Source: Anaerosphaera aminiphila DSM 21120
GTDB lineage: Bacteria > Bacillota > Clostridia > Tissierellales > Peptoniphilaceae
Length of the DNA stretch: 64,000 nucleotides
Assembly: GCF_900129925.1 (NCBI RefSeq)
Contig: NZ_FQXI01000007.1
Span: forward strand, 1 to 64,000
Direction of reading: 5' to 3'
This document shows, one piece after another, positions 44,644 to 53,669 of this stretch (position 1 is its first letter; each line of letters begins with the position of its first letter). The notes under the pieces were generated by a model. That model made no database searches. It had not been told where the DNA came from and was given only the letters and a program-made list of their open reading frames with translations. A program made the translations under genes and the position numbers.

Positions 44644-46852
44644 TAAAAGAAGAAACCATTTGTGGATACCTGATGAAGAAGTTACTAGGGTAGACAAAAA
44701 ACCAACAGGGAGAACAACACCAAGAAATATATCTTTTACTGAGCATGGACAAAAATTAAGTAGCAGTCTTCAATCAATAAAACAAGCGATTGAAAATGTT
44801 TCAGAGGATGATTCTTTATCAGATACAGGATTAATGATATTCAAAGTTGAATTGCCAGATGGAGAAAAGATCAAAGATAAAAAGGATTTATTTACATCAA
44901 CTGGTATGGAAGTTAAAGTTGTTAAAAGTGAGAATAAGGCTGTAATTGCTACAACAAAAAACCAGTTTCAATCATTAAAAAAGAGAATAGATGATTATAC
45001 TCGTTCAGGATCAGGTAAAACATATTTTGATTATATAGAAGATTTTAAGCCTTATCTTGGCAGTGAAAAGAATTCAAGTTCTTTGCAAAAAACCACTTGT
45101 TCGGATCTGGTTCCTGATTCATTGGATATTCAGCTAATGCTTGTGCCTAACTTAAGAGAAGAAATATATGATTTAGCAATACAAAGATTAGTTGAAAAAA
45201 TTGGAGACAGAGATGGGATTATTCAGGAAGAACCATATTACTTGTCAGATAACACGCCAGTAATTCGGGTAATCATACCTTCGAATTCCTTATTTCATTA
45301 CGAGAATGATTCAGCAATTTATAGGATTGAGGAAACTGATTTTTTTAGTGCAGATGCAGCATCAAAAGATGCAATTGATTTAAATGAATTGGAATTGGAC
45401 GATAGTGTTCTTATTGATAAATTACCCATAGTAACTGTATTAGACTCGGGAGTGAATTTTCCAGAAGGATTAGAACCACTTATACTCCATCATTGGACAG
45501 ATGGTTCTTCTGGTGGTGATAGTGAGCATGGAACAAAAGTTGCTAGTAGAGTTGCATTCAAATACATATGTGACCAATTGCCTAGTACGAAAATTACTCC
45601 AAGAACTCGTATTATTGATTGCAACATTTTAGATGGAAGTGTTCCTGTAAATGTGTTTATCAAAAGAATTCAGAATGCTGTAGCTACATTTTGTGATATA
45701 TCTAAAATATATAATCTATCTGCAAATGCATCCTCACCAATTGAAGGGGATGAAATGAGTATTTTAGGTTATGAATTGGATGCTCTACAACTAAAACGAA
45801 ATGTACAGTTTGTTATTTCAGCTGGAAATCACCAATTGTGGAGCACTGAATCTTGTTTAGAAGATATTCTAGATGATGATGATTCGAGAGTATCAGCTCC
45901 AGCTGATTCTATGTTATCTGTTGTTGTTGGAGCAACTTCAGGAGAAACGCACCCAAATAGTCTTTCTACTATAAATGAAGTTTCTTCATATAGCCGGATA
46001 GGTTCAGGATTTAATGGTTTTTCTAAACCTGATTTGACTGCTTACGGTGGTTGTATAACATGTATTGCAGGTTCAGTATCAGTGCCTGAAGATAAATATT
46101 CTTTACTTTTAGACAAAAACGGTCAACTGACGCCAGATGCAGGGACAAGTTTTACTGCTCCTGTTGTAGCTGGAGATTTTGCAGAAATATTAGGAATTAT
46201 CCCTAACCAAGATATCCTGTTGGCAAAAGCCTTGTTATATCACAATGCTATGCCTATTTGGGATGAGGACAGTATTACTGATGAAGAATTGGCATATGCT
46301 CATAATTTATACGGTAGAGGTTTATCAAACGTAGATGAGAGCAAATATTCTTCTCCCTCCAAAGTAACATTTGTGAGAACAGGTACCTTAAATAAGGTTA
46401 CTAAAGAACGTGTAACAATTTATATGCCTGAAATTTTAGCTGCTCAGGTTGGAAGAAATGTTGCAAAAGTTTCAGTAACATGTATTTCAATGCCACCAGT
46501 TGACAGAACAAAAGGAACAGAATATTTAGGGGCATATATACGGGCATCATTAAAAAAGAGCAGTTCTGATGGACGTTTAAAGCCAGTTCAACAAGATTTT
46601 AAAGTTGGTAGACAAAAATGGGATGTTTGTCACCAGTTTACAAAATTGTTTTCAAAATTTGAAGCTGGTGATTGGCAGATTTGGCTTGAATTATTTTCAC
46701 GTTGGGATGAAGAGAATATCGATGTTCCATATGCATTAGCTGTAACCATTGAAGATGTAAGCAATACTTTAGATGTTTATAGCGAAATAGAAGCATTAAA
46801 TAGATATCGTGCTATTAATACACTTAGATTGCGTCTTGATTCCCAATCATAA
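44633..46852 (+). CDS. ietS: Subtilisin-like (S8) serine protease of an IetAS-like defence pair
   Basis: 739 residues behind AAGGAGG. The catalytic triad is complete: Asp271 in VTVLDSGVNF, His299 in SEHGTKVASR and Ser506 in AGTSFTAPVVAG. Asn in the ISAGNH segment supplies the oxyanion hole. About 250 residues precede the protease domain and about 200 follow. No secretion signal is visible, so it acts in the cytosol, presumably controlled by the partner ATPase. IetS-type proteases are the closest architecture known to me. Confidence 0.82.
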   Translation: MMSDKRRNHLWIPDEEVTRVDKKPTGRTTPRNISFTEHGQKLSSSLQSIKQAIENVSEDDSLSDTGLMIFKVELPDGEKIKDKKDLFTSTGMEVKVVKSENKAVIATTKNQFQSLKKRIDDYTRSGSGKTYFDYIEDFKPYLGSEKNSSSLQKTTCSDLVPDSLDIQLMLVPNLREEIYDLAIQRLVEKIGDRDGIIQEEPYYLSDNTPVIRVIIPSNSLFHYENDSAIYRIEETDFFSADAASKDAIDLNELELDDSVLIDKLPIVTVLDSGVNFPEGLEPLILHHWTDGSSGGDSEHGTKVASRVAFKYICDQLPSTKITPRTRIIDCNILDGSVPVNVFIKRIQNAVATFCDISKIYNLSANASSPIEGDEMSILGYELDALQLKRNVQFVISAGNHQLWSTESCLEDILDDDDSRVSAPADSMLSVVVGATSGETHPNSLSTINEVSSYSRIGSGFNGFSKPDLTAYGGCITCIAGSVSVPEDKYSLLLDKNGQLTPDAGTSFTAPVVAGDFAEILGIIPNQDILLAKALLYHNAMPIWDEDSITDEELAYAHNLYGRGLSNVDESKYSSPSKVTFVRTGTLNKVTKERVTIYMPEILAAQVGRNVAKVSVTCISMPPVDRTKGTEYLGAYIRASLKKSSSDGRLKPVQQDFKVGRQKWDVCHQFTKLFSKFEAGDWQIWLELFSRWDEENIDVPYALAVTIEDVSNTLDVYSEIEALNRYRAINTLRLRLDSQS

Positions 46853-46883
46853 CACGTGATTACAATAAAATATTTTAGAAAAA

Positions 46884-46953
46884 GGAGTTAGTCTATATAT
46901 GATTAGCTCTTTTTTTATGCACAAAATTAAAAGGAGGAACAGAATTGAATGCA
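46884..46953 (+). repeat. Copy B of the ICE leader, directly ahead of parA
   Basis: Same hairpin, T-run and AAAAGGAGGAACAGAATTG layout as copy A at 43171-43240. It ends in the parA start. The hairpin can stop transcripts arriving from ietS before parA, so it also serves as the cassette terminator. Confidence 0.85.
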
Positions 46954-47766
46954 AAAATCATTGCCATAGCCAACCAAAAAGGCGGTGTTGGCAAAACAAC
47001 CACCTGTGCCAACTTAGGTATAGGTTTAGCTATGGAAAATAAGAAAGTATTACTTGTGGATGCAGACCCTCAAGGCAGTTTATCTATTAGTTTGGGGCAT
47101 TCACAGCCAGATAGTATTGATACTACCCTTGCTACTATCATGGGCAAGGTGATTACTGATACAGCTTTTGAGCCTAAAGAGGGTATTTTAAAACATGATG
47201 AGGGCGTGGATTTACTCCCTGCTAACATTGAGTTATCTAGCATGGAAGTATCTCTTGTTAATGCCATGAGCAGAGAAACCATACTTAAACAATACCTTGA
47301 TACGGTGAAAAAACAGTATGACTATATTCTTTTAGACTGTATGCCCTCTTTAGGAATGCTGACAATTAATGCCCTTGCTGCGGCAGATAGTGTAATCGTT
47401 CCTGTACAAGCGGATTATCTCCCAGCAAAAGGATTAGAACAGCTATTACAGACCATTGGAAAGGTACGCAGACAGATAAATCCAAAATTGAAAATTGACG
47501 GGATTCTCTTAACTATGGTAGATGGGCGTACTAATTTTGCAAAGGACATCAGTGCATTGGTAAGAGAGACTTATGGAGGCAGTATTAAAGTATTTAATGC
47601 TGATATACCCCGTTCAGTTAAAGCCGCAGAAATTAGTGCAGAGGGAAAAAGTATCTTTGCTCATGATCCAAAGGGAAAGGTTGCAGAAGGATATAAAAGT
47701 TTGACCAAGGAGGTGCTTAAAATTGAAAAGATCCGCCAAAAACATAAAGCTGGCATCAGTAGATGA
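46945..47766 (+). CDS. ICE ParA-family ATPase
   Basis: 273 residues from a TTG behind AAGGAGG. Deviant Walker A ANQKGGVGKTTTCANLGIGL, VLLVDADPQGSLS, ILLDCMPSLG. Partition or stability function for the excised or replicating element. The first ICE backbone gene after the cassette. It is distinct from the host Soj encoded about 10 kb upstream. Confidence 0.93.
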   Translation: MNAKIIAIANQKGGVGKTTTCANLGIGLAMENKKVLLVDADPQGSLSISLGHSQPDSIDTTLATIMGKVITDTAFEPKEGILKHDEGVDLLPANIELSSMEVSLVNAMSRETILKQYLDTVKKQYDYILLDCMPSLGMLTINALAAADSVIVPVQADYLPAKGLEQLLQTIGKVRRQINPKLKIDGILLTMVDGRTNFAKDISALVRETYGGSIKVFNADIPRSVKAAEISAEGKSIFAHDPKGKVAEGYKSLTKEVLKIEKIRQKHKAGISR

Positions 47767-48661
47767 TTTATTTTCCACAGAGGAAAGCAGGGCTGATGAA
47801 AACCGAGAGAAGATAATTGAAATCCCTTTAACAGAACTGTTTCCTTTTAAAGACCACCCATTTAAGGTAATTGACAATGAAGCCATGTTTGACACAGCAG
47901 AAAGTGTTAAACAATATGGTGTTCTTGTTCCAGCCATTGCAAGACCTCGTGATGAAGGTGGTTATGAACTTGTTGCAGGGCATCGAAGAAAAAGAGCCTG
48001 TGAACTTGCTGAGCTTGATACAATGCCTGTAATAGTCCGTAACCTTGACGATGATGAAGCTGTTATTATTATGGTTGACAGCAACTTGCAGAGAGAAAAT
48101 ATCTTACCAAGTGAACGAGCCTTTGCATATAAAATGAAATTATCAGCAATGAAAAGACAGGCAGGCAGACCATTAAAAGAAAATGGTTCCCAAGTTGGGA
48201 ATAATTTATTAGGCAAAAAAGCAAGTGAACTTTTAGCCGAGCAAGTTGGTGAAAGCAAAAATCAAATTTATCGCTACATCCGCCTTACCCACCTTATCCC
48301 CGAAATACTTTCAATGGTAGATGAAAAGAAAATTGCCTTTAATCCTGCTGTAGAGCTATCATTCCTTAAAAAAGAGGAACAAACCGACTTGCTTGATGCT
48401 ATGGATATGGAGCAAGCTACTCCCTCGCTTTCACAGGCACAGCGTTTAAAGAAGTTTAGCAACGAAGGAAAATTAACCCTTGAGGTAATGAGTGCCATTA
48501 TGAGTGAGGAAAAGAAAGGTGATTTAGATAAGGTAACCCTTACTGGGGATAAGTTAAAAAAATATTTTCCAAAGTCATATACACCTAAACAAATGGAGGA
48601 AACCATTATGAAATTACTTGAAGGATGGCATAAAAAACGGACAAGGGATCAAGAACGATAG
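47723..48661 (+). CDS. ICE ParB-family protein
   Basis: 312 residues from a TTG behind AAGGAGG, overlapping parA by 44 bases. ParB/Sulfiredoxin box with LVAGHRRKRACELAEL and MVDSNLQRENILPSERAFAY, then a helix-turn-helix VGESKNQIYRYIRLTHL. It acts with the ICE ParA. The centromere site is not identified. Confidence 0.92.
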   Translation: MKRSAKNIKLASVDDLFSTEESRADENREKIIEIPLTELFPFKDHPFKVIDNEAMFDTAESVKQYGVLVPAIARPRDEGGYELVAGHRRKRACELAELDTMPVIVRNLDDDEAVIIMVDSNLQRENILPSERAFAYKMKLSAMKRQAGRPLKENGSQVGNNLLGKKASELLAEQVGESKNQIYRYIRLTHLIPEILSMVDEKKIAFNPAVELSFLKKEEQTDLLDAMDMEQATPSLSQAQRLKKFSNEGKLTLEVMSAIMSEEKKGDLDKVTLTGDKLKKYFPKSYTPKQMEETIMKLLEGWHKKRTRDQER

Positions 48662-48694
48662 ACAATAATACAGGCAGGAAAAGAGGTGATACTT

Positions 48695-49609
48695 ATGGCA
48701 GTATTTAGAGTAGAAAAAACACGAGATTATACGGTTATGTCAAATCACCATTTGAGAAATACAGAGCTTTCATTAAAGGCAAAAGGCTTACTATCCCTTA
48801 TGCTTTCTCTTCCAGAGAATTGGGATTATACAACAAAGGGACTTTCTCGTATATGTAAGGATGGTATTGATAGTATTAACAGTGGGGTAAAGGAACTTGA
48901 AGCCAATGGCTATGTTATTCGTAGAAGATTACGCAATGAAAAAGGGCAATTAACTACAATAGAGTATACAATTTTCGAACAGCCACAATCCCTTGATACT
49001 ACTGATGTTTCACATAAAGGGGAAAATCCAATCTTGGATAAGCAGGTACAGGAGAAACCAATACTGGAAAACCCAATCTTGGATAAACCTAAACAGGATG
49101 AACCTATCTTGGAAAAACCCCACCAATTAAGTACTAATATATTAAATACTGATTTATTAAGTATGGAGGTATCAAATCCTTATCCATCAAATCAATATCC
49201 AGCAAATAAAGAACCAGAAGAAAAAAAGATGGGATATGATTCGATTGGATTGAAAAGCGTAAAAGAAGTCAAAGAACTGGTATTAAAAAATATTGAATAC
49301 GAGTATATAAAAACTCACCATGACCGTGGACGCCTAGAAGAAATTGTAGAGCTTATGGTAGAAACTCTGTGCTCCACAAAGGACACTATCAATATTTCAG
49401 GAGATGATTACCCTTCACAACTGGTCAAAGAAAAGCTGTTACGAATTAACAGTCTCCATATTGATTATGTATTTGAGTGTTTGAAAAAGACTACCACCTA
49501 TATTCGTAATATCAAGAGATATCTACTGACAACACTTTTTAATGCTCCCTCAACTATAGACAACTACTATTCAGCACTTGTAAATCACGATTTTAAAGGA
49601 AAATATTAA
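48695..49609 (+). CDS. Replication-initiator-like protein (winged helix plus DUF6017)
   Basis: 304 residues from the ATG at 48695 behind AGAGGTGAT. The N-terminus (VEKTRDYTVMSNHHLRNTEL, LKAKGLLSLMLSLPENWDYT) is the RepA/helix-turn-helix domain of ICE and plasmid initiators. A linker contains four tandem KPILExP-like units (LDKQVQEKPILENPILDKPK). The C-terminal about 130 residues match the DUF6017 type found in Tn1549-like elements. It probably starts element replication or regulates it. Confidence 0.82.
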   Translation: MAVFRVEKTRDYTVMSNHHLRNTELSLKAKGLLSLMLSLPENWDYTTKGLSRICKDGIDSINSGVKELEANGYVIRRRLRNEKGQLTTIEYTIFEQPQSLDTTDVSHKGENPILDKQVQEKPILENPILDKPKQDEPILEKPHQLSTNILNTDLLSMEVSNPYPSNQYPANKEPEEKKMGYDSIGLKSVKEVKELVLKNIEYEYIKTHHDRGRLEEIVELMVETLCSTKDTINISGDDYPSQLVKEKLLRINSLHIDYVFECLKKTTTYIRNIKRYLLTTLFNAPSTIDNYYSALVNHDFKGKY

Positions 49610-49653
49610 GGCGTTTTGCACCTGTTTTATAGGAATAGCAAGATGCCTTTTTT
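49608..49653 (+). terminator. Terminator after the initiator-like gene
   Basis: AAGGCGTTTTGC and GCAAGATGCCTT form a 12-bp stem with two G-U pairs, followed by T. Confidence 0.8.
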
Positions 49654-49683
49654 GTATCCAAAATTAGAAAGGAGTTTTGAATT

Positions 49684-50037
49684 ATGAGAAGACCAATGGC
49701 ATATATTACAGCTGCTTGGGGAATGAACGAGTTTGAAAATACTGAAACCGCCACCAAATATTGCAGAAAAATCTATGAAGCAGGATTTACCCCTATGTGT
49801 CCTCTGTTATTTCTTCCGCTTTATCTAAACGACGAAATCCCGGAGGAACATAAGGACGGGATTGATATGGCAAGGGATATGTTAAGGCGTTCCCGTGTGC
49901 TTGTAGTTTGCGGTGATGTGATAGATGAAAATGTAAAAAATGACATTGCCACTGCCGATCGACTTCGTATTACAGCTACTACCCTTGATGGAATTTTGAC
50001 AGTCAAGGGACATGGGAGGGAAAAAGCCAATGTCTGA
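49684..50037 (+). CDS. DUF7768/DUF4406-like protein
   Basis: 117 residues. MAYITAAWGMNEFENTETAT, CRKIYEAGFTPMCPLLFLP and MARDMLRRSRVLVVCGD recall the nucleoside 2-deoxyribosyltransferase-like fold (substrate loop and acid residue D). Common in this ICE family. The enzymatic activity is unproven. Good AAAGGAG ribosome site. Confidence 0.8.
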   Translation: MRRPMAYITAAWGMNEFENTETATKYCRKIYEAGFTPMCPLLFLPLYLNDEIPEEHKDGIDMARDMLRRSRVLVVCGDVIDENVKNDIATADRLRITATTLDGILTVKGHGREKANV

Positions 50038-50106
50038 CTATCTCCTTAGACGGTTGCTTGTTCCACCGTAATAAATATTTTCAAACCATGAAAGGAGGAT
50101 TTTATT

Positions 50107-50586
50107 ATGCAAGAAGAAGTAGAAAACAGGTCGGTAGCACTTGTTATAAGCGGTACAAAGCTGACAGCAAGAACGTTAAAATCAGCTATTCTTAAATATT
50201 TAGCATGGCGTAAAAACAAGAAGGTGAAAGAACCCGCAATTCCTCGTGGAAAGCAGAGCGTGAAAAACCTTGCAAAGCAAGACCAAGGACTAAGTAACAT
50301 TGAGGTTACAGATAAAAATATCAAAAGTTTTGAACGTGTGGCAAAGAAATACGGTGTGGACTTTGCCATCAAAAAAGATAAATCTGTATCACCACCTAAA
50401 TACCTTGTCTTTTTCAAGGGCAGAGATGCAGATGCCATTACTTCTGCCTTTACTGAATTTACAGCAAAGACCATGAAAAAAGCGGAAAGACCTTCAGCGT
50501 TGGCACAACTTAAAAAGTTTGCTCAGCTTGTAAAGAACTCTATTACCGACAGGGTAAAATCCAAAAACAAGGAGCAAAGCCTATGA
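50107..50586 (+). CDS. pcfB: PcfB-family (DUF3801) conjugation protein
   Basis: 159 residues with the PcfB pattern: VALVISGTKLTARTLKSAIL, GKQSVKNLAKQDQGLSNIEV and FERVAKKYGVDFAIKKD. PcfB works with the VirD4-type coupling protein in binding the transfer intermediate. It overlaps virD4 by four bases. Confidence 0.9.
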   Translation: MQEEVENRSVALVISGTKLTARTLKSAILKYLAWRKNKKVKEPAIPRGKQSVKNLAKQDQGLSNIEVTDKNIKSFERVAKKYGVDFAIKKDKSVSPPKYLVFFKGRDADAITSAFTEFTAKTMKKAERPSALAQLKKFAQLVKNSITDRVKSKNKEQSL

Positions 50587-52364
50587 ATGGAAAAATTAGA
50601 AAACTCCTCATTCTGAATATCCCCTATCTCTTGCTTGCCCTCTTCTTTACAAAGGTATCGCAGGCATGGAGGTATTCAGCAGGCTTTGACCTTGGACAAA
50701 AGATATTAAATCTTAGGGAGGGTTTTTCAATAGCTTTTAATAGTCTACTCCCAAGCTTTTACCCAAAGGATTTGCTCTTTGGTATTTTGATTGCTACTAT
50801 AATCCGTCTTGTTGTTTATATTAAAGGCAAGAACGCCAAGAAATATAGAAAAGGTATAGAGTATGGCTCAGCACGTTGGGGTAATGCCAATGATATTCAC
50901 CCTTTTGTAGATCCCGTATTCCGAAACAATGTGATACTTACACAGACAGAAAAACTAATGATGTCAAACCGTCCAAAGAACCCTAAGAATGCAAGAAATA
51001 AAAATGTGCTTATTGTAGGCGGTTCCGGTTCCGGGAAAACAAGATTTTGGTTGAAACCAAATCTCATGCAATGCCACAGCTCCTATGTGGTCACTGATCC
51101 AAAGGGTAGTATTGTTGTGGAATGCGGGAAATTATTACAGCGAGAGGGATATAAAATCAAAATCCTAAATACCATCAATTTTAAGAAATCCATGCACTAT
51201 AATCCCTTTGCCTACATCAAAAGCGAAAAGGATATCTTGAAATTAGTTACTACCCTCATTGCCAATACTAAAGGCGAAGGAAAGGCAGGGGATGACTTTT
51301 GGCTTAAGGCAGAAACCTTGCTCTACACAGCTCTCATTGGATATATCTATTTTGAGGCTCCAGAACATGAGCAAAACTTCTCCACCCTTATTGAGTTTAT
51401 CAATGCCTCTGAGGTTCGGGAAGATGATGAGGACTTTAAAAATCCAGTAGATTTAATGTTTGATGCCTTAAAGGAAAAAGACCCAGAGCATTTTGCTGTA
51501 AGGCAGTACAAGAAGTACAAATTAGCAGCAGGAAAAACCGCAAAGTCTATTCTCATCTCCTGTGGTGCAAGGCTGGCTCCCTTTGACATTAGGGAATTAC
51601 GAGAATTGACTGCCTATGACGAAATGGAACTGGATACCTTGGGAGATAGAAAAACTGCCCTATTTATAATCATCAGCGATACAGACGATACTTTTAATTT
51701 CTTGGTGTCCATGGCATACACACAACTTTTCAATCTTCTCTGTGATAAGGCAGACGATGTATATGGAGGCAGACTACCTGTTCATGTAAGATGTCTAATT
51801 GATGAAGCTGCGAATATTGGGCAGATTCCTAAGTTGGAAAAACTCATGGCAACAATCCGTAGCCGTGAAATCTCCGCCTGCCTTGTCTTACAGGCACAAA
51901 GCCAATTAAAGGCTCTATATAAAGACAATGCTGATACCATTATCGGCAACTGTGACAGCATGATTTTCCTTGGAGGAAAGGAGAAAACCACCCTCAAGGA
52001 TTTATCAGAAACCCTTGGTAAAGAAACCATTGATATGTTTAACACTTCTGATACCAGAGGAACACAAAGAAGTTACGGGCTTAATTATCAAAAGCTGGGA
52101 AAGGAGCTTATGAGTATGGATGAGCTTGCTGTAATGGATGGTGGCAAGTGCATTTTACAGCTAAGAGGTGTTCGCCCCTTCCTCTCCGAGAAATATGACA
52201 TTACAAAGCACCCCAATTACAAATACTTATCGGATTATGATAAAAGAAACACCTTTAATATTGAAAAATATCTGTCCACAAAACTAAAGCCAAAACCTGA
52301 TGAGGTATATGATGTTTACGAAATCGACCTCACAGACGAAAATAAAATACCAGTAAACTACTAG
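50583..52364 (+). CDS. VirD4-type coupling protein (TraG/PcfC)
   Basis: 593 residues. Two N-terminal helices, KGIEYGSARWGNANDI, Walker A VLIVGGSGSGKTRFW, SSYVVTDPKGSIVVECG, Walker B VRCLIDEAANIGQIPKLEKL. It links the relaxase-DNA complex to the transfer channel and pumps DNA using ATP. The last five codons (ENKIPVNY) differ from the two other copies of this 3' end (DET), showing that an insertion replaced its end. Confidence 0.94.
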   Translation: MNGKIRKLLILNIPYLLLALFFTKVSQAWRYSAGFDLGQKILNLREGFSIAFNSLLPSFYPKDLLFGILIATIIRLVVYIKGKNAKKYRKGIEYGSARWGNANDIHPFVDPVFRNNVILTQTEKLMMSNRPKNPKNARNKNVLIVGGSGSGKTRFWLKPNLMQCHSSYVVTDPKGSIVVECGKLLQREGYKIKILNTINFKKSMHYNPFAYIKSEKDILKLVTTLIANTKGEGKAGDDFWLKAETLLYTALIGYIYFEAPEHEQNFSTLIEFINASEVREDDEDFKNPVDLMFDALKEKDPEHFAVRQYKKYKLAAGKTAKSILISCGARLAPFDIRELRELTAYDEMELDTLGDRKTALFIIISDTDDTFNFLVSMAYTQLFNLLCDKADDVYGGRLPVHVRCLIDEAANIGQIPKLEKLMATIRSREISACLVLQAQSQLKALYKDNADTIIGNCDSMIFLGGKEKTTLKDLSETLGKETIDMFNTSDTRGTQRSYGLNYQKLGKELMSMDELAVMDGGKCILQLRGVRPFLSEKYDITKHPNYKYLSDYDKRNTFNIEKYLSTKLKPKPDEVYDVYEIDLTDENKIPVNY

Positions 52365-52463
52365 TAGGGACAAAAAACAGGGAATTCATCCACTCTACCA
52401 TCGGTAGATACAATCCTTTAATCTAATATGTTAAAATAAATCTGTATAAGGAGGGTATCACAA

Positions 52464-52943
52464 ATGAATCAAATTAAAATTGGCAGATTTATTGCAGATT
52501 GTAGAAAACAAAAAGGATTAACTCAGAATCAATTAGCCGAAAAGTTAGGTATTACCGATAAGGCGGTATCAAAATGGGAAAATGGAAAATCTATGCCAGA
52601 TGTATCGCTATTTACTTCTTTATGTGATAGTTTAGGAATAACTCTAAATGAATTATTAGCTGGAGAACATATTCCAGATGAAGTATTAAAGGAAAAATCA
52701 GAAGAAGTGTTAATGGGAGTAATTAAAAGTAAAAGAAGTATTGGTGTTATTCAAATCATAGGATCTATACTTATGGGAGTTGGAATAATATTATTTTTCA
52801 TTCCTGCGATTAAAAATCTTGGCAGTGCTACCGGTATGGGTATGGTAGGTATTGGTCTATTATTACTTGTTGCGGGTTATATTGTAAAATCAAATATAAT
52901 CATGCAGAATTATAAGTGGTTTTTATTAAAAGTAGTGGGATAA
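52464..52943 (+). CDS. XRE-family regulator with membrane domain
   Basis: 159 residues: N-terminal helix-turn-helix (IGRFIADCRKQKGLTQNQLA, KAVSKWENGKSMPDVS), linker, and two C-terminal helices (about 95-112 and 124-142). AAGGAGG precedes the ATG. Similar proteins occur as membrane-tethered regulators of drug or peptide response. It lies in a roughly 600-base insert between the full-length virD4 and a virD4 remnant, so it is cargo. Confidence 0.85.
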   Translation: MNQIKIGRFIADCRKQKGLTQNQLAEKLGITDKAVSKWENGKSMPDVSLFTSLCDSLGITLNELLAGEHIPDEVLKEKSEEVLMGVIKSKRSIGVIQIIGSILMGVGIILFFIPAIKNLGSATGMGMVGIGLLLLVAGYIVKSNIIMQNYKWFLLKVVG

Positions 52944-52959
52944 ATTAACTATGTATAAT

Positions 52960-53072
52960 CGTTATTGATAGAAGAAACACTTTTGATACTGAAAAGTATC
53001 TGTTCAAAACTTAAAACCAAAGTCTGATGAGGTATACGATGTTTATGGGATCGGCCTCACAGACGAAACTGA
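52960..53072 (+). pseudogene. Second copy of the virD4 3' end (decayed)
   Basis: The sequence encoding the last about 35 VirD4 residues (DKRNTFDIEKYLSTKLKP) is recognisable at base level but carries several changes and frame breaks. It is followed by the same terminator and maff2 start as in the third copy. Confidence 0.8.
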
Positions 53073-53098
53073 AACCGCATAGTAGCGGTTATTTTTTT
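53073..53098 (+). terminator. Terminator after the virD4 remnant
   Basis: AACCGC, ATAGTA, GCGGTT, then T-run. An identical structure is at 57700-57726. Confidence 0.88.
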
Positions 53099-53136
53099 AC
53101 CCAAAAATAAAACAAAGAAATTAGGAGGATTTAATT

Positions 53137-53295
53137 ATGGCATTTTTCAATTCAGCAGTAGATGTATTACAGACACTTGTTATTGCCCTTGGAGCAGGAC
53201 TTGGTATTTGGGGAGTTATTAACTTACTTGAAGGCTATGGAAATGATAATCCAGGTGCAAAATCACAAGGTATGAAACATTTAATACCAAAATAG
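53137..53295 (+). pseudogene. Truncated Maff2 copy
   Basis: 52 residues with the first 47 identical to the intact Maff2 at 57764 (MAFFNSAVDVLQTLVIALGA onward), then LIPK and stop. The second membrane part is lost. The break coincides with the 13-bp repeat at 53279. Confidence 0.88.
53279..53291 (+). repeat. 13-bp direct repeat, left, bordering the restriction cassette
   Basis: ATTTAATACCAAA; exact second copy at 57215-57227. Confidence 0.7.
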
Positions 53296-53403
53296 AGAGG
53301 AAAACAAGCAAAAGAATTGGATGAAAAAGAAACTACAAAGATTATATTTCATAAAAGCAAGATTAATGATACAATCTATCTATAAGGAAAGGGAGGAGAA
53401 ATT

Positions 53404-53607
53404 ATGGGTGTAAGTTATAGACCCTTATGGGTAGAGCTTGCTAAAAGGGATATGAAGAAGATAAAATTTCAGGAACTGACGGGAATATCATCTAATCTTT
53501 TGGCTAATATGGGAAAAAACGAGTATATATCTATGAAGAATTTGGAACTAATATGCAGAACAATGAACCTTTCTCCTAATGAAGTTATTGAGTTTAAGGA
53601 TGAATAA
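53404..53607 (+). CDS. Small XRE-type regulator (Cro-like), probably a controller of the restriction enzyme
   Basis: 67 residues, one helix-turn-helix fold: KRDMKKIKFQELTGISSNLL, then YISMKNLELICRTMNLSPNE. AAGGGAGGAG precedes the ATG. It lies 62 bases before the large restriction-modification gene. Small regulators at this place often time expression of restriction enzymes (C-protein-like). This role is inferred from position. Confidence 0.82.
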   Translation: MGVSYRPLWVELAKRDMKKIKFQELTGISSNLLANMGKNEYISMKNLELICRTMNLSPNEVIEFKDE

Positions 53608-53669
53608 GCTAGAGATACGTAAAAATACTCATATAACTATTCTAATAAAAATAGTAGGTGGAGGGAAAA

